The notes: generated by a model from the letters alone, not told the origin. Counted from the first letter of the stretch, positions 12,150 through 25,150 are shown. The stretch is DNA of 64,000 bases from Petrosia ficiformis (GCA_947044365.1 OX345636.1:55841746-55905745), one strand, 5' to 3'. A program made the numbers and translations.

Positions 12150-15100
12150 TCAACCAAACATAAAGTAGTAATAATGATTCATAGCCGTTCCTCTACTCCT
12201 GTTTTATCTAATATACAGTAATCCTCATATCTTATCTAATTATTAATCATTAGAACAAATTCCACATTTCTACATAGTTGTATTTGTTTCATTATCTTGT
12301 CTAGTCTATCATCTTCTTATCTTACCTAATGTTTCAGTTGTATTCTCTATAGTTCTATTCCCCTTGTTGCAATATTATTCATTATCATGACAAGACACTT
12401 AACTTTAGAATCTTCATTCATTTTATAATGAACACATCATCATTAATTTTATATACCTATAGTTACATGTTCCTAAGTTATAATTATTATCATGTCTGAA
12501 CATAACCAATATATATCATAGTCATAAATTTCTTCATGATGTGGAAATTTTCAGTATATTTGTGTTTTGATAAGCAACCACAAATATTTGATAATGTGTA
12601 ATTATAATCACATGATTATTGATAATGTTATTATTATTTACTCATAAAAGAGTACATGTTGTGTTTATTAATAAATAATAACAACTCAAAATTTATATGA
12701 ATAACCCACTTGTATTACTAATACTATAGGATTTTCAGAAAGTAGTCAAATCTACAGTGAACTGGCCTGAAAAGAGGAGTGTACATGCGAGTACAGTTAT
12801 CAATACCATATCCAATAATGTGGTGACTTCTCATTTAATTTTATCGGGTGGATTGGATGTGTTTGGTAACATACTAAATGACTTTTGGATAATTCAGTTA
12901 TCCAGTTTCATCTGTTATAAGGTAATGTACATCACATGACACATGTAATATATCATATATATTAATTTATATTAGTATCATCAAAAATTAATATTTAAAA
13001 TGTATATCTCAAACATTAATTTTCTAATTCATAATATATAATAAACATGTACTAATATATAATAATCAGTTCCTTATTTATAACATCATGTTAATTTATT
13101 AATCTCTTCAGATTAATGTACCTGAGTCTGTTGTTAAAAGATTTTACCACTCCATGACAGCTTATGAAATATCCAATGGACATGTTTTCTTACTTGTGAC
13201 TGGAGGGTGTAATGAATATGATCAATCTGATGATAAAAGTTTTTTCATAACTGGTTCAGATGTTGTAATCTTTGTGGAATTAGGTAATATATATATATAT
13301 ATATACATAATATTATCAACAAACATTCAAGTGTTAGTATATGAGACATACTGTTACCAGTTAATTACATTCTTTATCCAAAGTGGTAGTACTATATGAT
13401 ATTGATTACTAAAATAACAACTGAATAAATTATATTAATACAATTATACAGAATATATTAATGAAGAGTGGATATTGAAACATGTTTGGAATAATGAACA
13501 ACTAATGAATAACAAGAATGAGATTCAGAAAAGTTTAATACATCATATTGTTGATGATAGACTACAGGAGGGAACACTTGTGACTGATTTGATTGATTCT
13601 ATCAAATCACCATTCACTACACCACAACAACTAGTTAGTAAATCACTGATCAATATTGTGTTAATAAATTATTATGTTAATTGTTTCAGGAGACACAGAG
13701 AATACTGGAAAAGAAGATATTTGAGAAGGAATCAGAATTATTAAAACTATCTGTTGAGATGAGAGAGAAGAGTGATGAAATTATACACCTAAAGAGAAGA
13801 GCGGTGTCATTAATAGATAAATCAGATACACTAGCGAAAGGTCACATAATTAATATAATTTATTACATGTGATTTTAATATTTGATATTACGATATTTAG
13901 AACTGGAGCTTTCAAAAGATGAAACACAAGCCTATAAGAAAATGACTATTACTACAAGACAAGGTAACTAAAAAAAATACATGTATCTATTCTGCAAAAA
14001 TAAAATTATTAAAATCACTCATCCATTTGAAAGGTTTTGAAACCTATACAATCACTTACTATATTCATGATAATGAACAAAAGAGCAAATAATTATTATA
14101 ATTGGCACAAGTATGTTATCATACCATGCCGTCATAACAATTTGTAAGACCAATTAAATTGTGGAATATTTGCATCCTTGCAACTGTACTAATTAACAAA
14201 CTTGGCAAATGTATTTTTTGAGTGTAGTAATATTATAATTTATATTATCGAAAATCGAATTCCTATAATTCTTATATTTAGATTTACGAGAGGCTCAAAC
14301 ATTGTTGATGATTGAAAAGAAAAGATCATTAGTTAAATCACAGGAACTGAACATTTCCAAAAAAAAATTCACAGATTTGAAAGGGAAACATAAATACACA
14401 TCTACTGTTTCATCAGGTTTATGTTAATACACATATTATATATATTGAATATGTGTTGAATATTATATGTTTTCATTAGATGAGAAGACAATAGATGATT
14501 ATCAGAAACCTCAAGAAACAGAACTATTTGAAGAGAAACAGTCAAAACCTGTAGATGATGATAAATCAGTGATTAGTGATAAAACACTAATAGCACTGGA
14601 AGGTTAGTTAAGTATTCATAATATTATACATTATGATTAATAATTATATTATTACAACAGAGAATGAGTCACTACAGAAGATAGTTATTAGTAAGAATGA
14701 ACAAGTAGAGGAACTACAGAGTATGTTAGAAATGAAGGAGGGGAGAATGAATGAATTAGAGACACAACTGACAGGAAAACTACATGATGGTAAGTAGATA
14801 AATGATATCAGGAACAAATGAGTAGCAAATACTTCAAGGAGCATCCAAACGGTCTAATTTTATTTCCATAGAAGGATTTTTAAGTAGTGGTATGACAACA
14901 GGTAAGTGGCTAGGTAAGACACTCCCCCTGTATACACATCTGTACAATGTTGGTGTCACTGGTAATTAAACTGTACAAACAAACAGTCTAAAATATTGCA
15001 GTAGGATGCTTTTCAGTTAACTAAGAAAACAATAGTTTTGTAATTACATGTACTATATAAAGAAAGTCTATTTGGTTAATTACTAGTAATACTAATAATG

Positions 15101-18100
15101 GCATAAATGATTATTGATGATTCTTCCTTTACATAGAATTAGAGTCACTACAAACAACAATTGTAAATAAAACTACACAAATGGAGACAAAACTAAAGTT
15201 TCTTAATTTACAAATGGAGGAGTTTAAGAGGATTGAGGATGTGAAGATATTTTCCTCACATGATTCAGAGGTTATCAAGTATCAGAGAAATGCTGCAGCT
15301 CAATTGAGCTACATGGTACCAGAGCGTAAGTTATATGTCTCATTTACAATTAACGGAACATCAAAACATTTCTATCATTTTAGAAGAGAGGTCAATACAA
15401 ACAACAGATAAACCTTCACAAACAGAAGATCTTCAGAATATAGTAGAGAATAATGAAGTACGTTTGGAAGAATTACAAATGCAGAGAGAAAGAATAAGGG
15501 AATTGGAAGTTACTATACAAGAAATGAAGGAAACTAGAAAGACATCATCACTTGTACTACAAAACTCCAGTGACATCATTCCTTTATCAGGTTATAATAA
15601 TTACAGACTATTCTCTTAATATTAATATCATATTATTATACAGATGATCCTGGTCTTCATATAGCTAAACAGAAGGTGTTTCATATAAAAGGGAATACTC
15701 TGGATTGGGGAGATTATGGGTTTAAGATGAATTTCCCAGAAGGTACCATTCCACCATCACAAGTGATTATCAAAGCTCTTGTTGGTGGTAAATTCGAGTT
15801 TCCTGATGGAATGGAGCTTGTCAGTGCTTTATATGTCGTCTCAATTCCTGAAGAATTCCTCCAGCCTGTGAAATTACGTATACAACACTGTGTCTATTTG
15901 AAGAGTTCACGACAGTTTAAATATCTCAGTTTCATAATAGCATCTATAGATGAGTCAGTACCACCATACAAGTTCCAGTATATAGACGGTGGTAAATTCT
16001 ATACTGATAGTCAGTATGGAATGATAGTTCGTTCCAAGTTTTGTATAATGGGTATTGGTAAGAAGATTAATGGGGTAGATCCATACACCTCTTCTGATGA
16101 AGAGGAAGACTCATCATCAGATCCTCCTAGTGATAGTGAAACACAATCCACATCAGGACATGGTTAGAATAATAATAATATATTATTATTAATATACAGA
16201 TGTTATATTTATTATTATTAGATGAGGGTCAATCAATTGATAATGATCAATCTAGTAATACTGACTCATCTTCGGATTCTAGTAATAATAATGAAACACG
16301 ATCAAGATCTAAATGTGGTTAGTATAATAATAATATAATTATGTGTATTTATATTGTTCATTCTAATACTAAAACATTATCTTCAGACACCACTATTATA
16401 ACACCATCAACATCTGAACAAGGTTAATTATATAAATAATTATTAACAAATATTAGTCTTTATCATTATTATTATTATTAGAAACTGCTGGGAAAACTGA
16501 CTTACTATCTCCAGAGGGGAATACTCATACTAGTAAAGATAATGAAACACAAAAAGAGAAATGTAAGAGATAATAATACTAAATCTCATGTTTAATATCA
16601 ATTACTATGATTATCAGACTCTGATATCGAACATGTACCACAAGATAATATTATTGGATTACAAGGTATATAACTATAATTACAGATAAGGTCACAATTA
16701 CTCATATTATATATATTTTTATATGTATGTTTCTCAGATACACAATTTCAATCTAGTGAATGTGTTGTTCATAAAATCTCTTCCAGTCACACAAAAGGAA
16801 GTATGTTTTAATTAATCATTAATAATAATTAGCTATGTGTCTCTTGTATTTAGAGAGTCAGATTGTCAGTGATAGGGAAGTACCTTTGTTTGAAATATCT
16901 GAAAGCTCCTCACATCACTATGTCTCTAAAGGAGGTATATATGAAAGCAGTTGCAATGAATGTATAAATCTATAAAATACGTAATTTGTATAAATTTGAG
17001 TGGGTGTATCAAAGGACTTGCCAGTGATACTCCTGTGGCAGTGGTTTCTAAAGGTGCCAAAATGACTAGATAGTGTGGTTTCTTAATGAAGCTATAAACA
17101 AATTCAAAAGCAAATCAGTTGATAGCCAGTGGAATTTCAATTAAAGCTGGGGAGGTGTGGCTACTTAATAATTTTACTTCACGCCCACTTAAATAATTAG
17201 ATAACTTAGTAAATATCAAATACTAAATTACCAGCTATTGATTTTTTTTTTACAATTCTATAGTCTTAAAAACATGTTTTGTAGTATAAGTGGCAGTTAT
17301 AAAGAGCTTGCACACTGCAGTTTAAGTATGCACACTGATTTAAAATTTAAGAACTTCATTCTTCAATGACTTTCCAGTAGAACTCTATGCCTCATAAAGG
17401 CTCCAGAAAATATTTTTTACAAAAAAAATCAGTCTCACAATAAGCAGTAATCACAATATAGCAACACCCTTACGTGTATTCCAATTAGTTAAATTGTCAG
17501 TAGGGACTCGCACATTATGCTGGCATTACTTTCAACATGATGGGTTTATCAATGCTGGAAGCATTATGCCAGCATAATTGGATGTGGAATGTAAACTTTG
17601 TGGTCAAAATACCTTTAAACAAAGGTCATGGGGTTACGTATACTTGCTGAACTATAACATGCAATTAATAGCTTTATATTCATTCTGATTTAAGCCTAAT
17701 AAGAACACTGGTTGCTAATTCCTATATTTGGGGTGTGTCTGATTTATAGTATCATTGTCTCGACATCGAAAATACTATAAAACAGAGGTGTTATAATTAT
17801 TACACTATATTATATTCTATAGTACAAGTTCCTGGTGATTCTGGTATACCTGATAATATATATACTGGTGAAGTGTATTATGAGACAATAGGAAGTAACA
17901 AATGGATAATGAGATTCAGTATTATTCAAAATATTAAAGTATTCTTACAAGTGAGTTAAGGTATAATAATATAATTATTAATGTACTCTAATATCTTATT
18001 ATTAGTATATGAAAGATAATCATCCTAATGCTATTGAAGATGAGATCATTAGGTTTTCATTTCTGGATCCAGTAAATGGATAAATTGAACTTGATACTAT

Positions 18101-19098
18101 TAGTATGGAACAAGTAGTTTGTAGAGGATGGAGTATTGAACCTCACAAGGAAACTCTCATAGTAAGTTAATATATTGTTAATAATTCATTTGAAACATTA
18201 CACATAATGTATGTATCGAAAATGTCATCATTTCAATACTGTCATTTAGCTGAGGAAGAGAGATGCTGATCTCTTTGGCTCAAAAGATGTCGATCTTCCA
18301 ATTCCTCCATCTTGGCTGATGCATCTTGTGATCCTAAAACACGTTTGAGACATCCAGTAATACTAACTGGAATAGATTCTGATACAAGAAAAATATATAT
18401 CAGTAGATTCCTTGAAACAATGGAAACTACTAACAATAGAGGTATGTATAGGATTATAATAATAATTATTATTATAATTATCCTTAGAAAATCAACTCAT
18501 TCGTTTTCATTCTACAGAATCTACTAGTAATACAAGATACAGACAAAACAGTATTACGCAACATCAAGCAACTACTAGTACATCTCATACAGGTTAGGAA
18601 TATTACTATAATAATACATGTACATAATTACATTATTCAAATATTATTGGTAGTTCCTACTTACTCATTGCTGTATGTAGTAGTGAATGACTATAACTTG
18701 ATGTTCTTATCGCTCATTTTTGTATATACACAGATACGGATAGATCTACTGTAGATACTAGTCAAGTGATAAAATGTATTGAACTAGTAATGGAGAAGAA
18801 TCATGCTAAACTATGTCGATTATTTAAAGGTTCATTGAAAACTCTTGCTGATGAATTATTAGAAGCTGGTATAATACCTCGTCATGTCCAGACAAATCCT
18901 ACAGATGATACTATTATTAACTGTTTCTTATCTGGTTTTGTATTCAAAGATGATCTAGAAGAGATTGAGGAATATTGTGTGAAATTCTTCAATGCTTTTT
19001 ATGAAATCGGTGGTCAGTTCGTAGATGCAGCTAACAAGATAAAGAAATCCATACAAGATACAATTATAGATAAACTAGGAGTTCAGTTAAATATATAA
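10751..19098 (+). CDS. Kelch / coiled-coil / ZU5 / death-fold protein, copy B (possibly disabled)
   Basis: The start is the micro-exon ATGGCCA at 10751, donor GTAAGT; joined to 10959 it reads MASEYQLGW. Kelch exons: 10959-11504, 11556-11728, 12730-12921, 13112-13283 (motifs LYCWGG, IFYFGG, LLVLGGFGP, MFGGTA, LLVTGG). Coiled-coil exons run from 13452 to 15590 and are Glu/Lys/Leu-rich (EMREKSDEIIHLKRR). The ZU5 exon 15644-16162 has GFKMNFPEGTIPPSQV and LVSALYVVSIPEEFLQPVKL. Acidic micro-exons follow (16222-16935), then inter-domain exons 17823-17950, 18006-18161, 18250-18441 and 18518-18593, and the terminal death-like exon 18734-19098. A propeller sensor joined to a ZU5-death module suggests an immune or scaffold role (inference). 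Odd: TAA at 18081-18083 where copy A has Phe, and a frame change near 18315-18330. As written, the product would lose its terminal domain unless these exons are skipped. Confidence 0.7.
11822..12680. repeat. Repeat shared with 45008-45840 (in Kelch-gene intron)
   Basis: About 830 bp of the copy B intron also occurs at 45008-45840, beginning at ACAGTTGTGTATT and including GATTGAGACCAGACTCTTCC and ATGATGTGGAAATT. The copy here has an extra long (TA)n tract (12060-12150). No coding content was recognised in either copy. Confidence 0.7.
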
Positions 19099-19144
19099 TA
19101 CATGTATTAGTTTAGTTTAGTAAACATGTTATATTATCTTTTTG

Positions 19145-19742
19145 ATATCCTGTTTGATTATGTGTGGGTGGTGAATTAACTTAGCTTGGGAATGAGGCTG
19201 TATTGTCAACCATGTGCTTCATAGAGAAGAATAAAGATGAATTCGAAGTGTGTGTGTCACTACAGATTAATTTGGTTCATAAAGAATAGGTTATTAGTAT
19301 TGATGATTATCAACAGGTTATTCCAATATATCTGATATCATAGTATTATCTAGCTGTCTATCGATTCATTTCTTTATATATCTTTTTATCTGTCTTTCTC
19401 AGTATTGCAACGTGTTAGTAGAGAGTATCATACCAAACAAATAAAGAAGTGTTATAGTATTATATGTTTCCACAAGCTTCATTTTTGAACCTTGATTGTT
19501 GCTACAGCAACGCAACATGGTACACAATCCAACAGAGATCATTGGAACTATACTTATATAAAGATTGTAAGTTATGTATGGCATTGCCAAGTCAACAATC
19601 AATCTATCCATCAAGTCATTCGTCTACTGCATCTATTGATTCATCTCTCAGCATCTATTCATCTATTTATCCATTTATTCACACACGTACACATGATGTA
19701 CATTTGTATGTATTAGTGGATGATATTGGGTACATGTATATG
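19145..19742. other. Spacer behind copy B
   Basis: It carries the partial copy of the inverted-repeat element described behind copy A (left arm plus GATA-rich interior) and CATC-type microsatellites. No gene is supported. Confidence 0.45.
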
Positions 19743-20458
19743 TTAACCCTTTGAGCGCGATGCGCATATATATATGCTTAGCTTTCCTTTTAATTAAACG
19801 CGATGCGCATATATATATGCGCATAAAGTTTAGCGACTTCAAACAAGCCTTAAAGTATTTTAGAACTGTTTCAAACTTTCCATACATCTGTATCTGGCTT
19901 ATAACTAAGTACCTACCAAGTTTAAACAACTGTGTTACTTCCATGAAAGACTGTGAGCAGACAGACTCGACGAAGGAGACGGTCAAAGCCCACCTTTCTA
20001 GAAAATGAACGCTTGTCCTGACTTACCTGCTGGGAATAGCTAGCTATAACTTACACTGTAGCTGGAGGAGACATCTAGCTTCTGTAGAATCACTTCATTT
20101 GGGGCGTGCATACAACTGTGTAGATACAAAAGCCAAATCTCGAGCAACAACAAAAACGGTAAAAATTACGAAGGAATTGAGATGAAGCCATCAGATAATA
20201 TTGTGGGTTTTTTAATCAAAAAGTGCTGGTGTCATAGCTTATATGATTGCTTGGAGAAGCCATTCACTAGACAAATTCCAATTAGATTGCACCCACTTAG
20301 CAATTAATCAAAACTTCCTGTTCTATAATTAGATTTCGTTTATTTATAGAATTGATAGCCATAACAACATTACAGAGCTAATCAAGCTTATGAATAAGTC
20401 ATTATTACACCGTTTAGTACATAGTAACATTAATAAACTAACGCGTTCAAAGGGTTAA
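19743..20458. mobile_element. piggyBac-type MITE
   Basis: The element is bounded by TTAA (19743-19746 and 20455-20458) with matching inverted ends, TTAACCCTTTGAGCGCG on the left and CGCGTTCAAAGGGTTAA on the right, one mismatch. TTAA targets with CCY ends are the hallmark of piggyBac. At 716 bp it has no transposase and is non-autonomous. CGCGATGCGCATATATATGC-type motifs repeat at 19756 and 19799, 43 bp apart, near the left end. The ends differ from those of the complete piggyBac element at 25459, so that element is not obviously its partner. Confidence 0.75.
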
Positions 20459-21264
20459 TGTATACATGTATACTACTATATGTGAGATTGAAGGTAACTG
20501 AAAACAGGAACAGGAACAGAGCATAATGCAGAATTATTAACCCTTTAACAACCATGAACATATTTTACGTTATGTAATTAGGAGCACTGAAATATCAAAA
20601 ATGCTTGAATGGGTTTCAAAGGTTCCAGTTTTGAACTCTTAATATTAAGATTGAGCGATTACTATTTTTTTGAGCATCACAAGTATTGATGGTATAAATA
20701 ATCATGATTTTCGATTATACCACAATCATGATACGCAAAATATGCATTTGCATAATGCAATACAGTACAATGATGAAACTCTTAAAATAATATAAAACTT
20801 GTAAAATGATCATGTTGAGTAACTATTATGAATTATTCAAAATTGAAGGTACATGTAAAATAACTATTGTTTGACTTGCTCTATTAAGTTGTCTGCTAAA
20901 AAGTAAAACATATTTACATTTACTGAGCCTGGCGAAATTCCTGCCTGTGCGCTTCTTCCAGATGATTCCACATGTTACTAGTATTTCCAGTAAAAGTGAA
21001 ATTACTATAACAAAGCTTATTGTCTTCTTATCAGCTTCAATTATTTTTCCTTTCCTACTTGGAATAAAAAAAGTTGTATATGGCCACTCAACGCCATTTT
21101 CCAAATCATCAATGGTCATGTGTGGTGGTTTGCAATAGTTCACATGTGCAGTAGACATTTGTTGACATTGCGATGTTGTAATGCAGGACATCACAATCGT
21201 GATTATTTGAAAAAATCGTGATTTATCGCAAAACCAATATAATCAGTCAGCCCAGCCCTACTTG

Positions 21265-21480
21265 ACAGATTCAACCAAATTTCTACACAATACAGTTCAC
21301 TACATGTGCTTTAATACAGAGCTAAAATCAAAGCATGAGTAACCAATCCAAAGGTGTAAGGGATGGAATTAACAAAGACACTTTCCTTCAACTAGCAAAG
21401 GATGATTTTGGTATCTTTTTAGATGATTCTCTGTCTAGCTAAGTAAGTTAAATTCTTTGTTGTTTAAAAAAGGAGAAGCT
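21265..21480. repeat. Interspersed repeat family 1, copy 2
   Basis: Diverged relative of 5770-6060 and 38380-38600 (TTTCTACACAATACAGTTCA, GATTCTCTGTCTAGCTAAGT). A hAT-type end motif (AGCCCAGCCCTA near 21249) abuts it. No gene seen. Confidence 0.55.
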
Positions 21481-21758
21481 ACCTAAAGGTATGGGCATTA
21501 CTCTTGGGAATACTAAACTTTCAAGCACTCACCATAGGACTTTCTTAACAACTGTTCTTTATGCGTGGCACCCACACATTTTACTTGAAATTGGTTCTGA
21601 CACTTATCGTTCCTGGTCACTATGTTCCTGGTTTCACAGTCACCCTGTGATTAGTGATGTACATGTAGACATGTATAAGTACTGTGTGTGTGAATGTGTG
21701 TGTACATATAGGTTGAATGTATGGTATTGTATGTGTATACATGTACATGTGTTTGGGA

Positions 21759-21952
21759 TAGTGATATGAGATTTTACCGCTATTCTGATAAAACAATAAT
21801 TACTTTAGGTATGTACCGATAACCGATACTGATCCGATATTATATGTACCTTGTGGTTTCTTATTCATAAAAGCAATTAATAATGCTAGAAATGACAATA
21901 CTGGTACATTTTTATGTTACCGATTACTGATTTGATTATCAATGCATCACTA
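21759..21952. mobile_element. hAT-type MITE with 8-bp duplication
   Basis: Ends are TAGTGATATGA on the left and the inverted TAGTGATGCAT on the right. The flanks are perfect 8-bp direct repeats GTTTGGGA (21751-21758 and 21953-21960), diagnostic of hAT insertion. At 194 bp it has no coding capacity. The inside (ACCGATAACCGATACTGATC) resembles the MITE at 23891. Confidence 0.8.
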
Positions 21953-22947
21953 GTTTGGGATAGATAGATGGTGATATATATTATACATGTATGTATATAT
22001 GCCTCTATGTACATGTACATGTGTGTTGTTAATCTTGTAAATTGATCTTTTTCAGATATTTTCGTTTACATTTCTTTCTCTTGTGTTGTGATCAAATGTT
22101 CAGTATTAACATTAAAAGATGAAATAATGACTGATAGTAAACTTGTAAGTTTTATTTCATTACAAAATCATAAACTTCAATATAAATGGCATCCAATCTT
22201 TTTACTATTGGGGTTTCCCAATCACAAATGTTTGAAAACCAATGAACATAATTAAGTCTAAAACATGAAATACTCTTGTATCAGTGTGTCCCTTCACATC
22301 TCCCCCTAGTTACTATATGATTATATACCACACTAACATTTATAATGTGTTTATACATGTACATATGTACATGTACATATGCATGTACATGTATATTATC
22401 AGCTTGTACATTTAAATGCAAATATAGTTACTATATGACCACACCAACGTGTTTATACATGTACATATGTATGTATATATGTACATGTACATGTACATAT
22501 CTACATGTATATTAACTACATCTACATGTACATGTAAATATAGTAACTGCATGATACTTGTCAAATTATATTACTATACATGTACATGTACATGCACATG
22601 TATATGGTATGAATCTATACAAGTGGATATGTTACTATATATACATGTACATGTGGGTGAGTTTTATTAATTTTATAAGCCATTGTGGCTGCTTGTTTGT
22701 TATGTTTGTTTGTTAATCATTTTTATACCTTTTACTAGCATGCTAGACATGATTTTTCATGTACATAGCAATCCATACTAGTGAATATGTTACTATACTT
22801 ACTATACATGTACATGCACATAGTATATGGTATCAATCCATACTAGTGAATATGTTACTATACTTACTATACATGATAATACTGAGATGAGAGAAAGAAA
22901 GAAAGAAAGAAAGACACCTGAGGCAAATGAAAAATGAAAAAATGAGT

Positions 22948-23021
22948 TGCCTCAGGTGGGATTCGAACCCACGACACTCTGCACTCCGGACAGATGCTCT
23001 TACCAACTGAGCTACCAAGGC
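22948..23021 (-). tRNA. tRNA-like gene (identity uncertain, perhaps SINE-derived)
   Basis: On the minus strand the sequence folds as a cloverleaf. The acceptor stem is GCCTTGG/CTGAGGC with two wobble pairs. The A box TAGCTCAGTTGG and B box GGTTCGAATCC both match the Pol III consensus. The T stem is GTGGG/CCCAC, the variable loop is 5 nt, and a T6 tract lies about 10 nt downstream as terminator. The best anticodon arm gives loop CCGGAGT, with C instead of the invariant U at position 33 and formal anticodon GGA. Serine tRNAs have a long variable arm, so this does not fit. It is either a divergent tRNA, a pseudogene, or the head of a SINE; a (CTTT)n tract follows. Confidence 0.5.
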
Positions 23022-23637
23022 AGCTCAGCTGGCAGGGTCCAAATCAAACATCTCACTCATACACCTGTGTGAACAGGCTAACTAAACCGGTATACATGTC
23101 ATAGTCTCCAACCAGGTTATGGATTTCTCCATATTTAGTAATCAGACTTTTAATTAACAAACCACACCTATTATTTAATTAAATATGGCTGTGTTAATTA
23201 CTAGTACTAGTGTGCCTGACTGTGAGACTAACAGCAGCTTATCTGAATGTACCAAAGGTATGAAGCCTTTCAGTCTCACCCTCTATTTAAAAGACGATAT
23301 AAATCAGTAAGTGGCATGGGGATGTTTAAATGTAGCTAGAATTTACCACCACAAATTGTAAGTAGTAAAAGGGAAAGCAAATTTGCTCATTATAAATTGT
23401 GCTGTAGTGTAAAACATGTACTAAACAAAGGAGCCTTAGTTATAATGTATGTTAAAATGTAATTAATTTTACTTGACCATTTGTATTATGAATCATTACT
23501 TTATCATTGCACCATTGATATGTATTTTTTTAAATACCTAAATTGTAATAAAAATATTGATATTTTACTTATTTGTATTGATGTCAAAAAAAGGAGATTC
23601 TGACATGTACATAGTATATCCTATGAATCCTAGTGAC

Positions 23638-23870
23638 TATAAATGTACATGTACATGCATACTATATATTATTTGAAACCCTATTAGTGAATACAGTGTA
23701 ATACTTACTGTCCATGTACATGTACATAGTATATTGTATGAATCCTAGTGACTATACATGTACATGTACATGCATACTATATATTATTTGAAACCCTATT
23801 AGTGAATACAGTGTATATTACTATACATACTGTCCATGTACATGTACATAGTATATTGTATGAATCCATC
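23638..23870. repeat. ~115-bp tandem duplication
   Basis: Two adjacent near-identical units, each containing ATGCATACTATATATTATT, GAAACCCTATTAGTGAATAC and a TACATGTACATAGTATATTG stretch. No gene seen. Confidence 0.7.
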
Positions 23871-23890
23871 CATCCAATATCCATACATTC

Positions 23891-24212
23891 TAGTGATGCA
23901 AGCAATGATAAGATATTTTAGCAATATTCCAATAAACAGATAATTACTTTAGATATATACCAATATCAATCCAATACTATATCTACATGTACGTACAGGA
24001 TTCTGATTCTTTCAACGAAAAACATCATTTTCTCAATAATTATGAGTATCATAAAAGCAATTAATGATACTATATGATCACAAGAAATTACATAATTATT
24101 ACACTTTTCATAGTATCGGTTGCATCTTTCAGAATAGCTGATACCGATAATAAAAATATTGACCGATAATCATTAATACATTTTACCAAATCCTATTATC
24201 AGTGTATCACTA
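23891..24212. mobile_element. hAT-type MITE
   Basis: Inverted ends TAGTGATGCA and (right, inverted) TAGTGATACACTGATAAT. Flanking octamers ATACATTC and ATCCATTC differ at one base and fit an aged 8-bp duplication. The interior resembles the MITE at 21759 (AATTACTTTAGATATATACC). Non-coding. Confidence 0.65.
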
Positions 24213-24816
24213 ATCCATTCATCCATCCATCATCCATCAATCGTCAATCTAACCATTCATCCATCCATTCATCCATCCATGCATCATTAACTATCCACTT
24301 ACCCATCCATCCATCTATCCATGCATCCATTTACTATCCACCAATCCATTCATCCATCCATCTATCTCTCTATCTATCTTTCATCTATCTATTGATCTAT
24401 CTACGTACATGTCCATATGTATGTTTATATATCTGTTACATGTAATACATTCATCTATCCACTCATTATTTATTCATTTATTCCTCCATTGATATAGCGT
24501 ATATCTATCTATCTATTTCCCAGATATATCTTCTCAATATAAAGACATCATTACACAAGTAATTCTCATTTATAAAAGTACATATACATGTACCTATATA
24601 ACATATATCTGTCTGTCTGTTTGTCAATGTGTGTACATATATATATTTATAAATAATTATATATAATTAAAATTATTATAATAATTATTATTACAGTATA
24701 TATATTTTTATATGTAGTGTATAAGATGAGTATAGAACATTGATGATGAGGAGAAAGAAACTGAACTTACTGAATATAAGATCATGACTATCAAAAGGTT
24801 TGGATTTAGTTCTGAT

Positions 24817-25150
24817 CTATATGTACATGTACTAATATCAAGTGGTATGTACATGTACTAATATCAGGTGATATATGTACATGTACTAATATCAAGTGGT
24901 ATATGTACATGTACTAATATCAAGTGGTATATGTACATGTACTAATATCAGGTGATATATGTAAATGTACTAATATCAAGTGGTATATGTACATGTACTA
25001 ATATCAAGTGGCATATGTACATGTACTAATATCAAGTGGCATATGTACATGTACTATTATCAAGTGGTATATGTACATGTGCTAATATCAAGTGGTATAT
25101 GTACATGTACTAATATCAAATGGTATATGTACATGTACTAATATCAAGTT
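24817..25150. repeat. 28-bp tandem repeat array
   Basis: About twelve units of consensus TATGTACATGTACTAATATC + AAGTGG, with variants (GGTGATA, AAATGG). The array ends exactly where the inverted repeat of the large composite element begins. Confidence 0.85.

Noticed and set aside
19675..20008. Overlapping frames around 19.7-20.0 kb
   Set aside because: They span the piggyBac MITE end and (TA)n-like words and show no conserved domain.
20537..20550. TTAACCCTTTAAC, like a piggyBac end
   Set aside because: No matching inverted end with TTAA was found nearby; treated as a solo or chance match.
20826..21194. Minus-strand frame of ~120 aa with a hydrophobic stretch
   Set aside because: No recognisable domain, in a repeat-rich segment between MITEs; no splice or start support.
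22948..23021. Calling the tRNA-like gene tRNA-Ser
   Set aside because: Anticodon GGA would fit serine, but the variable arm is only 5 nt and position 33 is not U.
24817..25150. Regular 28-bp repeats as a CRISPR array
   Set aside because: Units are contiguous without unique spacers, and the genome is eukaryotic.
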